Positions 35,195 through 44,021 of a stretch of DNA of 64,000 bases are shown here, one piece after another. Made by a program: the position numbers and the translations under genes. Each line of letters opens with the position of its first letter. Position 1 is the first letter of the stretch. Below the pieces are notes generated by a model. The model ran no database searches and was not told the origin of the DNA. It saw only the letters and a list, made by a program, of their open reading frames with translations. Source of the DNA: Mycobacterium simulans (GTDB lineage Bacteria > Actinomycetota > Actinomycetes > Mycobacteriales > Mycobacteriaceae); assembly GCF_900232995.1 (NCBI RefSeq), contig NZ_OCVX01000007.1, positions 62,001 through 126,000 of the forward strand, given 5' to 3'.

Positions 35195-36580
35195 TTAGCT
35201 AGCCTTCCAGGCCATCGAGGATTGGGCCTCGGCGGCCAGCTCCGCCAACTGTTCGAGCCGCGTCCGCGCGAACGCCTGCTGGTCGGTAATCGTCAGCTGG
35301 CCTCGTCGGGTGCTCAGGAAGGTCACCGTCCAGGACAGCAGCGTGGTGATCTTGGTCTTAAACCCGATCAGGTACACCAGGTGCAACACAAGCCAAATCA
35401 GCCAGGCGATAAAGCCGCTGAACTCGAGCGGCCCAATCTTGGCTACCGCCGAGAACCTCGAAACCGTAGCCATCGAACCCTTGTCGAAGTACTGGAAGGG
35501 CTCTCGCTCCGTCGGGTCGGCCCCGGCCAGCTCGGCCTTAATGGTGCTGGCGACGTACTTGGCGCCCTGAATCGCACCCTGGGCCACACCCGGCACACCC
35601 TCGACGGCGGCCATGTCGCCGACAACGAAGACGTTCGGATGTCCGGGGATGGACAGGTCGGGCAGCACTTGGACGCGCCCGGCCCGGTCAAGCTCGACGT
35701 CGGACTGCTCGGCGAGATCCCGGCCGAGCCGGCTGGCCTGGACCCCGGCGGACCACACCTTGCACGCCGATTCGATTCGCCGAATGGTGCCGTCGGAGTC
35801 CTTTACCGTGATGCCGTTGCGGTCCACGTCGGTGACCATTGCGCCCAGCTGGATCTCCACACCCAGCTTCTTCAGCCGTGCGGCCGCGCGCTCACCGAGT
35901 TTTTCACCCATCGGTGGCAGCACCGCGGGCGCGGCGTCGAGCAGGATCACCCGTGCTTTGGTCGAGTCGATGTGTCGAAACGCACCCTTGAGGGTGTACT
36001 CGGCCAATTCGGCGATCTGCCCGGCCATTTCGACACCGGTGGGACCAGCTCCCACGACGGTGAACGTCAGCAGCTTCGCGCGTCGTTCCGGATCGCTCGA
36101 CCGTTCGGCCTGCTCGAAGGCGCTCAGGATGCGGCCGCGCAATTCCAGCGCGTCGTCGATTGACTTCATGCCCGGCGCAAACTCGGCGAAGTGGTCGTTT
36201 CCGAAGTACGACTGTCCCGCGCCGGCGGCGACAATCAGGCTGTCGTAAGGGGTTTCGTAGGTGTGGCCGAGCAACTCCGAGACGACGGTCTGGTTGGCCA
36301 GGTCGATGTGGGTGACGTTGCCCAGCAATACCTGGACGTTGCGTTGCTTGCGCAGCACGACGCGGGTAGGCGGTGCGATCTCGCCCTCGGAAATGATCCC
36401 GGTAGCCACCTGGTACAGCAACGGCTGGAACAGGTGATGAGTGGTGCGCGCGATCAGCTTGATGTCGACGTCGGCGCGCTTGAGCTTCTTTGCCGCATTG
36501 AGTCCGCCGAACCCTGACCCGATGATGACAACTCGATGCCGATCGCCCTGTTGCGCTGTGGGTTCTGGCTGGGGACTCAT
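35195..36580 (-). CDS. ndh: Type II NADH:quinone oxidoreductase
   Basis: A 461-aa single-subunit, non-proton-pumping NADH dehydrogenase (NDH-2) feeding electrons to menaquinone at the inner face of the membrane. FAD site GSGFGGLNAAKKL and NAD site VGAGPTGVEMAGQ are clear, with VFVVGDMAA near residue 330. A C-terminal hydrophobic/amphipathic segment (IAWLIWLVLHLVYLIGF) serves as membrane anchor. The frame opens far upstream, but ATG 36580 (MSPQPEPTAQ) preceded by AGGAG gives the known length. Between this start and the next gene (36581-36740) is the ndh promoter region. Confidence 0.95.
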   Translation of the reverse strand: MSPQPEPTAQQGDRHRVVIIGSGFGGLNAAKKLKRADVDIKLIARTTHHLFQPLLYQVATGIISEGEIAPPTRVVLRKQRNVQVLLGNVTHIDLANQTVVSELLGHTYETPYDSLIVAAGAGQSYFGNDHFAEFAPGMKSIDDALELRGRILSAFEQAERSSDPERRAKLLTFTVVGAGPTGVEMAGQIAELAEYTLKGAFRHIDSTKARVILLDAAPAVLPPMGEKLGERAAARLKKLGVEIQLGAMVTDVDRNGITVKDSDGTIRRIESACKVWSAGVQASRLGRDLAEQSDVELDRAGRVQVLPDLSIPGHPNVFVVGDMAAVEGVPGVAQGAIQGAKYVASTIKAELAGADPTEREPFQYFDKGSMATVSRFSAVAKIGPLEFSGFIAWLIWLVLHLVYLIGFKTKITTLLSWTVTFLSTRRGQLTITDQQAFARTRLEQLAELAAEAQSSMAWKAS

Positions 36581-36740
36581 GTTCCGCTGCTCCTGACGGG
36601 GTCTCCTTGACGGGCGGCTGCAGTTAGCTACTGACCCTTTGAGGGTAGTCAATCGCGCCCTCACACGCCCAGGCGCGGGCATGTGTAATTAGCCACACTT
36701 ACGGAAGCGTCCTGGTCGCAGGGCACCGCTTATCGGGCGC

Positions 36741-37664
36741 CTACAGACCGAGCAGCGGACGCAGCGCCTCGGCCGCGGTGGTAACGACGCCGGGCGTGTA
36801 GCCGTGTGGGGAGAGGTTGATTATCAATCCGTCCACACCGACGTCGAGCACTTTGGTTTGGACTTGCTCGGCGATCTGTGCCGGACTACCCACCACCATG
36901 CGCCCGCTAACCTGCTCGGGAAGCTGATCCGGCTTGACGTTCTCATCGATCATCACCGTCAGCATCAAGCTGGTCTCCAGTGTCGTCCTGTCCCTTCCGG
37001 CCTCCTCACAGCGGGCCGTCAGCGCCGCCACCTTGCGCGGCAGCTCGTCGAGCGAGGCGACGATGTTGAGATGGTCGGCATAGCGCGCGGCGATCGCGAA
37101 GGTCTTTTTCTCGCCGCCGCCGCCGATCAGAATCGGGATCCGGTCGCGGTAGCGCGGCTCGGCCATTGCGGATTCGGTGGTGTACCAGTCACCTTCGAAG
37201 GTCGGACGCTCACCCGTGATCATCGGATCGAGGATCTGCAGGGCCTCCTCGAGCCGGTGAAAACGGTCGGTGAAAGTGCCGAACTCGAAGCCGAGCTGGC
37301 GATGTTCAAGCTCGAACCAGCCGGCCCCGATGCCCAGGACCGCGCGGCCGGCACTTACCACGTCAAGGGTGGTGATGATCTTGGCCAGCAGAGCCGGATT
37401 GCGATAGGTGTTACCAGTCACCAACGCTCCCAGCTGCAGCCGTTCGGTCGCGGTGGCCAGCGCGCCGAGGGCGGTGTAAGCCTCCAGCATCGGATCTTCG
37501 GGCGGACCCAGCATGGGCAGCTGATAGAAGTGGTCCATCACAAAGAGCGAGTCGTAGCCCGCCGCCTCGGCCTCACGGGCCTGCGCGATGACCGACGGGA
37601 AAAGCTTCTCCACGCCGGTGCCGTAGGAGAATTTGGGAATTTGGAAGCCAAGCCTGATCGCCAC
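36741..37664 (-). CDS. LLM-class F420-dependent oxidoreductase (Rv1855c-like)
   Basis: A 307-aa luciferase-like TIM-barrel oxidoreductase. Family features are FVMDHFYQLP, LGALVTGNTYRNPALLAK, GIGAGWFELEH and RIPILIGGGGEKKTF. In mycobacteria these typically use coenzyme F420. The substrate is unknown. The gene starts MAIRLGFQIPK at ATG 37664 and is transcribed with the upstream SDR gene (51 bp gap). Confidence 0.88.
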   Translation of the reverse strand: MAIRLGFQIPKFSYGTGVEKLFPSVIAQAREAEAAGYDSLFVMDHFYQLPMLGPPEDPMLEAYTALGALATATERLQLGALVTGNTYRNPALLAKIITTLDVVSAGRAVLGIGAGWFELEHRQLGFEFGTFTDRFHRLEEALQILDPMITGERPTFEGDWYTTESAMAEPRYRDRIPILIGGGGEKKTFAIAARYADHLNIVASLDELPRKVAALTARCEEAGRDRTTLETSLMLTVMIDENVKPDQLPEQVSGRMVVGSPAQIAEQVQTKVLDVGVDGLIINLSPHGYTPGVVTTAAEALRPLLGL

Positions 37665-37715
37665 GGTATCTACCGTAGTGAAGGGCCCGTCAAACTACAG
37701 AAACCGACAAGAGGC

Positions 37716-38393
37716 TCACGCGAAGTGAGCGAGCGCGCCGTGGCTGACGTGCAACGTTTGGCCGGTGATGTGGCGTGCCGCGGGGGTGGTGAGGAACTTC
37801 GTCAGCCGCGTGATCTCGGCCGCGGCAGGCGCGGGTGTGCGCGAAAGTCCTTCGTAGCCGTCCTGGACGCTGCGCCCGCAGGCGACGGCATTAACGGTGA
37901 TGCCGCGGGTGCCGTACACCTCGGCCTGCCCGCCAACCCAATTGGAGATCGCGGCCTTAATCGCCGCGTCGACGCTGCCCGGGGCCGCGTTTTCCGGTAC
38001 CACGCTGATGATGGAGCCGCCGGAGCGTAGGTGGTCGCCCACCGCCTGCACGGTGAGCACGGCCGAAAGGACTGTGGCATCGAGCGCGTTGCGCCACGCG
38101 GTGGCCGTGTCGGAGAGCGAGTAGGTGCGTGGGTCGCCGGCGTCCCATGTTGGGGCAGGCACGTTGACAATGGTGTCCAAGTGATGGGGGAACAAGCGAC
38201 GAGCTTCGCTGAGGCTCGCTGGGTCGGTTGTGTCGCAGACGATCGCATCCACGTCGAGTTCCTTGGCAACGACCTCGAGGTCGCCGCGGCGGGCGCCCAC
38301 AAGAGTCACGTTGTGCCCGTCGTCGCGAACCCCCTCGGCTACTGTGCGTCCTAGATCGGTGTCCCCGCCAGTGACCACAACCTCCACTGCCAT
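37716..38393 (-). CDS. Short-chain dehydrogenase/reductase (Rv1856c-like)
   Basis: A 225-aa Rossmann-fold protein of the SDR superfamily with an N-terminal GGDTDLGRTVAEG motif. The active site is atypical: the YxxxK position is not obvious (sequence VGGQAEVYGTRGITVNAVACGRS), so it may have reduced or altered catalysis. The C-terminus TGQTLHVSHGALAHF is of SDR type. The gene starts MAVEVVVTGG at 38393. The 260 bp between it and modA (38394-38653) are divergent promoter sequence with no recognised operator. Confidence 0.78.
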   Translation of the reverse strand: MAVEVVVTGGDTDLGRTVAEGVRDDGHNVTLVGARRGDLEVVAKELDVDAIVCDTTDPASLSEARRLFPHHLDTIVNVPAPTWDAGDPRTYSLSDTATAWRNALDATVLSAVLTVQAVGDHLRSGGSIISVVPENAAPGSVDAAIKAAISNWVGGQAEVYGTRGITVNAVACGRSVQDGYEGLSRTPAPAAAEITRLTKFLTTPAARHITGQTLHVSHGALAHFA

Positions 38394-38653
38394 GACCTCC
38401 TCGTGTTCAACGTTGAACCCAGACCCTGGCGTTCACCAGCGCTTATGCTTCGCACTCGGCGCGTCAAACATCCTTTCGATGGTCGCACACCACAGGAGTG
38501 TCGCCTGGGATCTCAGCGTGTTATGGCGTCAATCCCTGTAGATGTTACTGGACAGTAGCTATTTGACGAAACTCCCGACACCACGCCACGCAACCGATTT
38601 GCGTAACGGACTGGCAACGGCCTGGCATCCGCCACGGCATTAGGGTTTGACTC

Positions 38654-39421
38654 ATGCGTCGTGTCGGGGTGCTGGCCGGAGTGCTGGTCTGGAGCCTGGT
38701 AGCTGGCCTAGTGGGATGCAGTTCGAACTCACAGCCATCGCAGGGCTCACTAACGCTCGTGGTGTTTGCGGCGGCCTCCCTGAAGTCCGCGTTCAATCAG
38801 CTCAGCGAGCCATTCAAGGCGGACAACCCCGGCGCGGACATTAGCTTCGAGTTCGGTGGTTCCTCGGAATTGGCGACTCAGTTGAGCCAGGGCGCCACCG
38901 CCGACGTCTTCGCCTCGGCGGACACCGCGCAAATGGATACGGTCGCCAAGGCCGGCTTATTGGCCGCTGAACCGACCAACTTTGCGTCCAACACGCTGGT
39001 GATCGTCACGGCGCCGGGGAATCCGAAGAAGGTCGGATCGTTTGCCGACCTCGCCAGGCCCGGGCTGAGCGTGGTGATCTGCCAACAGCCGGTGCCATGC
39101 GGGTCGGCGACCCGTCGCATCGAAGACGCCACCGGGATCCACCTCAACCCGGTCAGCGCCGAACTCAGCGTGACCGATGTCCTCAACAAGGTCACTACCG
39201 GACAAGCCGACGCCGGGCTCGTTTACGTCACCGACGCGCTCAACGCCCGAAGCAAAGTGACGACGGTCAAGTTTCCCCAAGCCGCCGGCGCGGTGAACGT
39301 CTACCCGATTGCCGTGCTGAAGAAGGCGCCTCAGCCAACGCTCGCGCGGAATTTCGTGGCCATGGTGATGTCCGAGACCGGTCAACGGATTCTGAATCAG
39401 TCGGGCTTCGCCAAACCCTGA
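38654..39421 (+). CDS. modA: Molybdate-binding lipoprotein of ABC transporter
   Basis: A 255-aa periplasmic substrate-binding protein. The N-terminus is a lipoprotein signal with lipobox AGLVGC (Cys 22 lipidated). Mature sequence shows the ModA features VFAAASLKSAFNQL, FGGSSELATQLSQGATADVFASAD and GQADAGLVYVTDA. It captures molybdate outside the membrane for ModB-ModC. ATG 38654 is the first start and is 260 bp from the divergent SDR gene. It is 9 bp from modB. Confidence 0.95.
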   Translation: MRRVGVLAGVLVWSLVAGLVGCSSNSQPSQGSLTLVVFAAASLKSAFNQLSEPFKADNPGADISFEFGGSSELATQLSQGATADVFASADTAQMDTVAKAGLLAAEPTNFASNTLVIVTAPGNPKKVGSFADLARPGLSVVICQQPVPCGSATRRIEDATGIHLNPVSAELSVTDVLNKVTTGQADAGLVYVTDALNARSKVTTVKFPQAAGAVNVYPIAVLKKAPQPTLARNFVAMVMSETGQRILNQSGFAKP

Positions 39422-39430
39422 CAGCCAACC

Positions 39431-40225
39431 GTGCACCGGCCTACCGATCTGCCCCGCTGGGTCTATCTGCCAGCCACCGCGGGGATGGCCTTCGTGGCCT
39501 TGCCGCTGGCCGCGATAGCGATCAAGGTTGATTGGCCGCATTTCTGGTCGCTGATCGCGAGCTCCTCCTCGCAGACGGCGCTCTTGTTGAGCCTGAGAAC
39601 CGCCGCGGCCAGTACGGTGCTGTGCGTCCTGCTCGGCATCCCGATGGCCCTGGTGCTGGCTCGTAGCCGGACCCCGCTGGTGCGGTTGCTTCGGCCACTG
39701 ATCCTGCTGCCGCTGGTGCTGCCGCCGGTGGTAGGTGGCATCGCGCTGCTCTACGTGTTCGGCCGGCTCGGGTTGCTAGGACATTACTTGGAGGCCGCCG
39801 GCATCAGCATTGCTTTCAGCACCACCGCCGTAGTGCTGGCGCAGACCTTTGTTTCGTTGCCGTTCCTGGTGATTTCCCTCGAAGGCGCGGCGCGCACCGC
39901 CGGAGCCGACTATGAGGTGGTAGCCGCGACGCTTGGGGCGCGGCCTAGCACGATCTGGTGGCGAGTCACCTTGCGGCTACTGCTTCCGGGCATGGTTTCG
40001 GGAGCGGTGCTTGCGTTCGCTCGGTCGCTGGGGGAGTTCGGCGCGACGCTCACGTTTGCCGGTTCAAGGGAAGGGGTCACTCGCACACTGCCGATCGAGA
40101 TCTACTTGCAGCGGGTGAGTGATCCGGATGCCGCTGTGGCTTTGTCAATCCTGCTGGTAGCGGTGGCGGCACTGGTTGTGCTGGGACTGGGGGCTCGCAG
40201 GCTGACCGGGACCGACACGAGGTAG
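39431..40225 (+). CDS. modB: Molybdate ABC transporter permease
   Basis: A 264-aa permease with about five to six transmembrane helices. The EAA-like cytoplasmic loop is at EGAARTAGADYEVVAATLGA (about residues 152-171), followed by SLGEFGATLTFAG typical of ModB. It forms the membrane channel for molybdate with ModA and ModC. GTG 39431 starts the product MHRPTDLPRW. Six bases separate its stop from modC. Confidence 0.94.
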   Translation: MHRPTDLPRWVYLPATAGMAFVALPLAAIAIKVDWPHFWSLIASSSSQTALLLSLRTAAASTVLCVLLGIPMALVLARSRTPLVRLLRPLILLPLVLPPVVGGIALLYVFGRLGLLGHYLEAAGISIAFSTTAVVLAQTFVSLPFLVISLEGAARTAGADYEVVAATLGARPSTIWWRVTLRLLLPGMVSGAVLAFARSLGEFGATLTFAGSREGVTRTLPIEIYLQRVSDPDAAVALSILLVAVAALVVLGLGARRLTGTDTR

Positions 40226-40231
40226 CCGCCC

Positions 40232-41377
40232 GTGACCGAACTGCAGCTCCGCGCGGTCGTCGCAGACCGCGGTCTGGACGTGGAGTTCTCCGTGTCGGCG
40301 GGCGAGGTGCTCGCCGTGCTAGGACCCAACGGCGCCGGCAAGTCCACCGCCCTTCACGTCATCGCGGGGCTGGTTCGCCCCGATGCGGGCCTGGTGCGTT
40401 TGGGACACCGAGTCTTGACGGACACCACCATCGGGGTGCATGTGGCGACGCACGACCGCCGCGTCGGCTTGCTCTTACAGGATCCGTTGCTGTTTCCACA
40501 CATGAGCGTGGCCGCCAATGTTGCCTTCGGACCCCACAGCCGTCGGAAGCTGTTCCGGTCCAGCCGTGCTCGTGACAGGAAGTCGGCCATGCGCTGGCTG
40601 CTGGAAGTGGACGCCGAGCAATTTGCCGACCGCAAGCCGCGGCAACTGTCGGGTGGACAAGCCCAGCGGGTCGCCATCGCGCGGGCGCTAGCCGCTGAAC
40701 CCAATGTGTTGCTCCTAGACGAGCCGCTGACCGGACTCGACGTGGCCGCCGCAGCGGCAATTCGTGGGGTGCTGCGCAACGTGGTCACTCGCAGCGGCTG
40801 CGCGGTAATCCTGATCACCCATGACCTGACGGACGTGTTCACCCTGGCCGATCGGGTGCTGGTGCTCGAGGATGGGAAGATCTCGGAGATCGGTCCGGTG
40901 GCCCAGGTGCTCGCCGCACCGCGCAGCCATTTCGGAGCCCGGATCGCGGGCGTCAACTTGGTAAACGGGAGCATCGGTCCCGACGGCTCATTGGTCACGG
41001 CGTCTGGACAGCACTGGCATGGCGCGCCGGCCCCGGAGTCCGGCGAAGAGCTTGTGGTCGGGGTGCAGGCGGTCGCGGTGTTCGCGCCGGCGACTGTGGC
41101 CGTGTATCAAGATCGGCCGCATGGCAGCCCGCGCAATACCGTCGAGGTGACAGTGGCCGAGCTGGATACCCGCGGGCCCGCGGTCGTGGTGCGCGGCCAC
41201 GACCAACCCGATGGCGCACCCGGTCTGGCCGCAAACATCACCGTCGATGCCGCCGCAGAGTTACGGCTGACGCCAGGTGCGCGGGTGTGGTTCAGCGTCA
41301 AGGCTCACGAGGTGGCGCTGCACCCGGCCCCGGACCGACACGCCCGCTGCTCGGGCCATCTTCGGATCGGTTCCTGA
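40232..41377 (+). CDS. modC: Molybdate ABC transporter ATPase
   Basis: A 381-aa ABC ATPase with Walker A GPNGAGKST, signature LSGGQAQRVAIARAL, Walker B VLLLDEPLTGLD and the switch His in LITHDLTDV. The C-terminal 110 residues contain the TOBE/mop-type molybdate-binding domain (NTVEVTVAELDTRG). It powers import with ModA and ModB. GTG 40232 is used. It is co-transcribed with modAB; a molybdate-dependent repressor site was not seen upstream. Confidence 0.94.
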   Translation: MTELQLRAVVADRGLDVEFSVSAGEVLAVLGPNGAGKSTALHVIAGLVRPDAGLVRLGHRVLTDTTIGVHVATHDRRVGLLLQDPLLFPHMSVAANVAFGPHSRRKLFRSSRARDRKSAMRWLLEVDAEQFADRKPRQLSGGQAQRVAIARALAAEPNVLLLDEPLTGLDVAAAAAIRGVLRNVVTRSGCAVILITHDLTDVFTLADRVLVLEDGKISEIGPVAQVLAAPRSHFGARIAGVNLVNGSIGPDGSLVTASGQHWHGAPAPESGEELVVGVQAVAVFAPATVAVYQDRPHGSPRNTVEVTVAELDTRGPAVVVRGHDQPDGAPGLAANITVDAAAELRLTPGARVWFSVKAHEVALHPAPDRHARCSGHLRIGS

Positions 41378-41452
41378 TGAACCGCCTAGAAATACCTGTT
41401 CGAAGGGCAGGTCATCCTTGCTTCACGGCTGTAACACGGTAGGTTCGTCGCC

Positions 41453-42478
41453 ATGCATGAGGTGGACCCGAATTCGACACGTCGCAAAGGACTCTGGGCC
41501 GCGTTGGCGACCGCCGCGGTGACCAGGGCCAGCGCTGCCACCATTGCGTTGCCGGCAACTTCGAGCGCCGACCCGGAGCCGGCGCCCGCGCCACCTACGA
41601 CTGCGGCCCCTGCGCCCGCTAGTCCTACGGCGGCACCGCCACCGGGCACCGCCAATACGCCGAATGCTCAGCCGGGCGATCCCAACGCGGTGCCGCCGCC
41701 GGCCGACCCGAACGCAGCGCCGGCGCCCGTCGCCGACCCCAACGCACCACCGCCGCCCGTCGTCGACCCCAACGCACCGCCGCCACCCGTCGTCGACCCC
41801 AACGCACCCGAGCCCGGCCGCGTCACCAATGCCGTTGGCGGATTCAGCTTCGTGGTGCCCGCCGGTTGGGTGGAGTCGGACGCCTCGCACCTCGACTACG
41901 GATCGGCGCTGCTGAGCAAGTCGATCGGCGAGCCGCCGTTGCCGGGGCAGGCGCCACCGGTAGCCAACGACACGCGCATCGTGCTGGGCCGGCTAGACGC
42001 GAAGCTTTACGCCAGCGCCGAGACCACCAACCCCAAGGCGGCCGTCCGGCTGGGCTCCGACATGGGTGAGTTCTTCATGCCGTACCCCGGCACGCGGATC
42101 AATCAGGAATCCATTCCGCTCAACGCCAACGGAATATCGGGCAGCGCGTCCTACTACGAAGTCAAGTTCAGTGATGCATCCAAGCCCAACGGACAGATCT
42201 GGACGGGCGTAGTGGGTACCCCGGCGGCCAGCACCCCCAATGCAGGGCCCCCGCAGCGCTGGTTCGTGGTGTGGCTTGGGACGGCGAACAACCCCGTCGA
42301 CAAGAACGCAGCCAAGATTCTGGCCGAGTCAATCCGACCCTGGACACCGCCACCGGCCCCCGCGCCGGCACCGGGTGAGCCCGCGCCGGTTGCGCCCGCT
42401 CCGGTGCCGGGCCAAGCGCCTGCTGGCGGAACCGCACCCGCACCCGCGCCGACACTGCAGCGGAGCATGCCGGCCTAA
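41453..42478 (+). CDS. apa: Alanine- and proline-rich secreted antigen Apa
   Basis: A 341-aa secreted mannosylated glycoprotein (45/47-kDa antigen, fibronectin-attachment protein). The N-terminal signal peptide (MHEVDPNSTRRKG then a hydrophobic core) is followed by a Pro/Ala-rich segment, a conserved globular region (VGGFSFVVPAGWVESD, YGSALLSKS, GPPQRWFVVWLGTANNPVDKN) and a Pro/Ala-rich C-terminus. Thr/Ala-Pro stretches are probable O-mannosylation sites. A 30-bp repeat in the first Pro-rich region encodes the DPNAPPPPVV decapeptide. It is longer than the M. tuberculosis protein as I recall (about 325 aa). ATG 41453 begins the conserved product. Confidence 0.93.
   Translation: MHEVDPNSTRRKGLWAALATAAVTRASAATIALPATSSADPEPAPAPPTTAAPAPASPTAAPPPGTANTPNAQPGDPNAVPPPADPNAAPAPVADPNAPPPPVVDPNAPPPPVVDPNAPEPGRVTNAVGGFSFVVPAGWVESDASHLDYGSALLSKSIGEPPLPGQAPPVANDTRIVLGRLDAKLYASAETTNPKAAVRLGSDMGEFFMPYPGTRINQESIPLNANGISGSASYYEVKFSDASKPNGQIWTGVVGTPAASTPNAGPPQRWFVVWLGTANNPVDKNAAKILAESIRPWTPPPAPAPAPGEPAPVAPAPVPGQAPAGGTAPAPAPTLQRSMPA
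41702..41810 (+). repeat. 30-bp repeat encoding DPNAPPPPVV in apa
   Basis: Units begin at 41702, 41732, 41762 and a partial at 41792. Each encodes a ten-residue repeat close to DPNAPPPPVV; the third base positions vary, so it is an older repeat. It adds length to the Pro-rich linker of Apa. Confidence 0.85.
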
Positions 42479-42587
42479 CCGGCCGGGCCTGACAAAACGA
42501 CGGCCAAATCGTTACACAGACGGGGTATACCGAAGGCACGGCCCGGTATCTGAGCTGGGCTTTGCCAGTGATAGCGAGGAGAGCCCG

Positions 42588-42887
42588 ATGGACGTCATGG
42601 CAGCTACTGAATACCTGGCCCGGTCGACAACGCTGACGAGCGTGGGCTGGGTCGGCTACATCATCATCGGTGCTATCGCGGGCTGGATTGCCGGCAAGAT
42701 CGTCCGGGGCGGTGGAGCCGGCATCCTGATGAACATCGTGATCGGCGTCGTCGGTGCGTTGATCGGCGGCTTCCTGTTGAGCTTCTTCGTCGATACCGCA
42801 GCCGGCGGCTGGTGGTTCACGTTGTTCACTGCGATCCTCGGCTCGGTGATCCTGCTCTGGATTGTCGGCATGGTGCGACGAACTTAA
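42588..42887 (+). CDS. Small membrane protein, GlsB/YeaQ/YmgE family (Rv1861-like)
   Basis: A 99-aa protein with three predicted helices: IIIGAIAGWIAGKIV, MNIVIGVVGALIGGFLLSFF and WFTLFTAILGSVILLWIVGM. The Gly-rich GWIAGKIVRGGG motif is characteristic of the transglycosylase-associated YeaQ/YmgE family. Function unknown; family members are often stress induced. ATG 42588 is preceded by AGGAGAG. An out-of-register frame upstream overlaps apa and is not real. Confidence 0.85.
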   Translation: MDVMAATEYLARSTTLTSVGWVGYIIIGAIAGWIAGKIVRGGGAGILMNIVIGVVGALIGGFLLSFFVDTAAGGWWFTLFTAILGSVILLWIVGMVRRT

Positions 42888-42940
42888 CGTGCTAACCCGT
42901 TGTGGCCCTTGTGATCAGAGGGCGGGAGCAAGGAGCGATG

Positions 42941-43984
42941 GTGCCGACCACCACTACGATGACGGCGTGGCAGGTCCGCAAGCCCGGCCCGATGGAAACT
43001 GGCCCGCTGCAACGAGTTACGACCGACGTGCCGCGGCCCGAACCATCCGAGCTGCTGGTGGCGGTGCACGCATGCGGGGTGTGCCGCACCGACCTGCACG
43101 TCGCCGAGGGCGACCTTCCGGTGCACCGCGACGGGGTAACGCCCGGCCACGAAGTGGTGGGGGAGGTCTTGGAAGTGGGCTCAGAGGTGGGGTCGGCGGT
43201 GGAGGCCGACGCCGGCGCGGGTTTCAAGGTGGGGGACCGGGTGGGGATTGCCTGGCTGCGGCACACCTGCGGAATGTGCAAGTACTGCGTTCGGGGCAAT
43301 GAGAACCTGTGCCCAAAGTCCCGTTACACCGGCTGGGATGCGGACGGTGGATACGCCGAATTTGCCACGGTCCCTGCGGCTTTCGCACACCGACTGCCGA
43401 GTGGCTACAGCGACAGCGAGCTTGCGCCGTTGCTGTGCGCCGGAATCATCGGATACCGTTCCCTGCTGCGTGCCGAGCTGCCTCCAGGTGGGCGATTGGG
43501 CCTCTATGGGTTTGGCGGAAGCGCCCACATCACCGCGCAGGTCGCGTTGGCACAGGGCGCCGAGGTGCACGTCATGACCCGTGGTGCCCGGGCCCGTGAG
43601 TTGGCGCTGGAGCTTGGCGCCGCATCGGCACAAGGCGCCGCTGACCGGCCGCCCGTGCCGCTGGACGCCGCGATCCTGTTCGCGCCGGTGGGTGACCTGG
43701 TGCTGCCTGCTCTGGCGGCGCTGGACCGGGGCGGCACCTTGGCGGTGGCCGGGATTCATCTAAGCGATATTCCGGTCATGAACTACCAGCGGCACTTGTT
43801 TCAAGAGCGTCAGATACGGTCGGTCACGTCGAACACCCGGGCCGATGCGCGCGCGTTTCTCGACTTCGCTGGCCGGCATCGCATCGAGGTCACCACGCCC
43901 GAATACCCGCTCGGACAAGCGGACCGCGCACTGAGCGACCTTAGCGCGGGGCGAATCGCCGGGGCGGCTGTGCTGCTGGTGTAG
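42941..43984 (+). CDS. adhA: Zinc-dependent alcohol dehydrogenase
   Basis: A 347-aa medium-chain zinc alcohol dehydrogenase. Catalytic zinc ligands lie in ACGVCRTDLH and GHEVVGEV; structural zinc is bound by the four cysteines of CGMCKYCVRGNENLC. The NAD site is GLYGFGGSAHIT. GTG 42941 (VPTTTTMTAW) is chosen over ATG 42938, which has too short a distance to the AGGAG at 42931-42935; either gives nearly the same protein. An insertion of about a dozen residues (SAVEADAGAGF) after EVGSEVG is seen relative to my recollection of M. tuberculosis AdhA. Substrate unknown. Confidence 0.92.
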   Translation: MPTTTTMTAWQVRKPGPMETGPLQRVTTDVPRPEPSELLVAVHACGVCRTDLHVAEGDLPVHRDGVTPGHEVVGEVLEVGSEVGSAVEADAGAGFKVGDRVGIAWLRHTCGMCKYCVRGNENLCPKSRYTGWDADGGYAEFATVPAAFAHRLPSGYSDSELAPLLCAGIIGYRSLLRAELPPGGRLGLYGFGGSAHITAQVALAQGAEVHVMTRGARARELALELGAASAQGAADRPPVPLDAAILFAPVGDLVLPALAALDRGGTLAVAGIHLSDIPVMNYQRHLFQERQIRSVTSNTRADARAFLDFAGRHRIEVTTPEYPLGQADRALSDLSAGRIAGAAVLLV

Positions 43985-44021
43985 CCGGGTTCAGCTGTAA
44001 TTCAGCAGGTTCAGCTGGACT

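Noticed and set aside
43985..44021. Short direct repeat of GTTCAGCTG after adhA as a regulatory element
   Set aside because: Too short and located between converging stops; no support for function.
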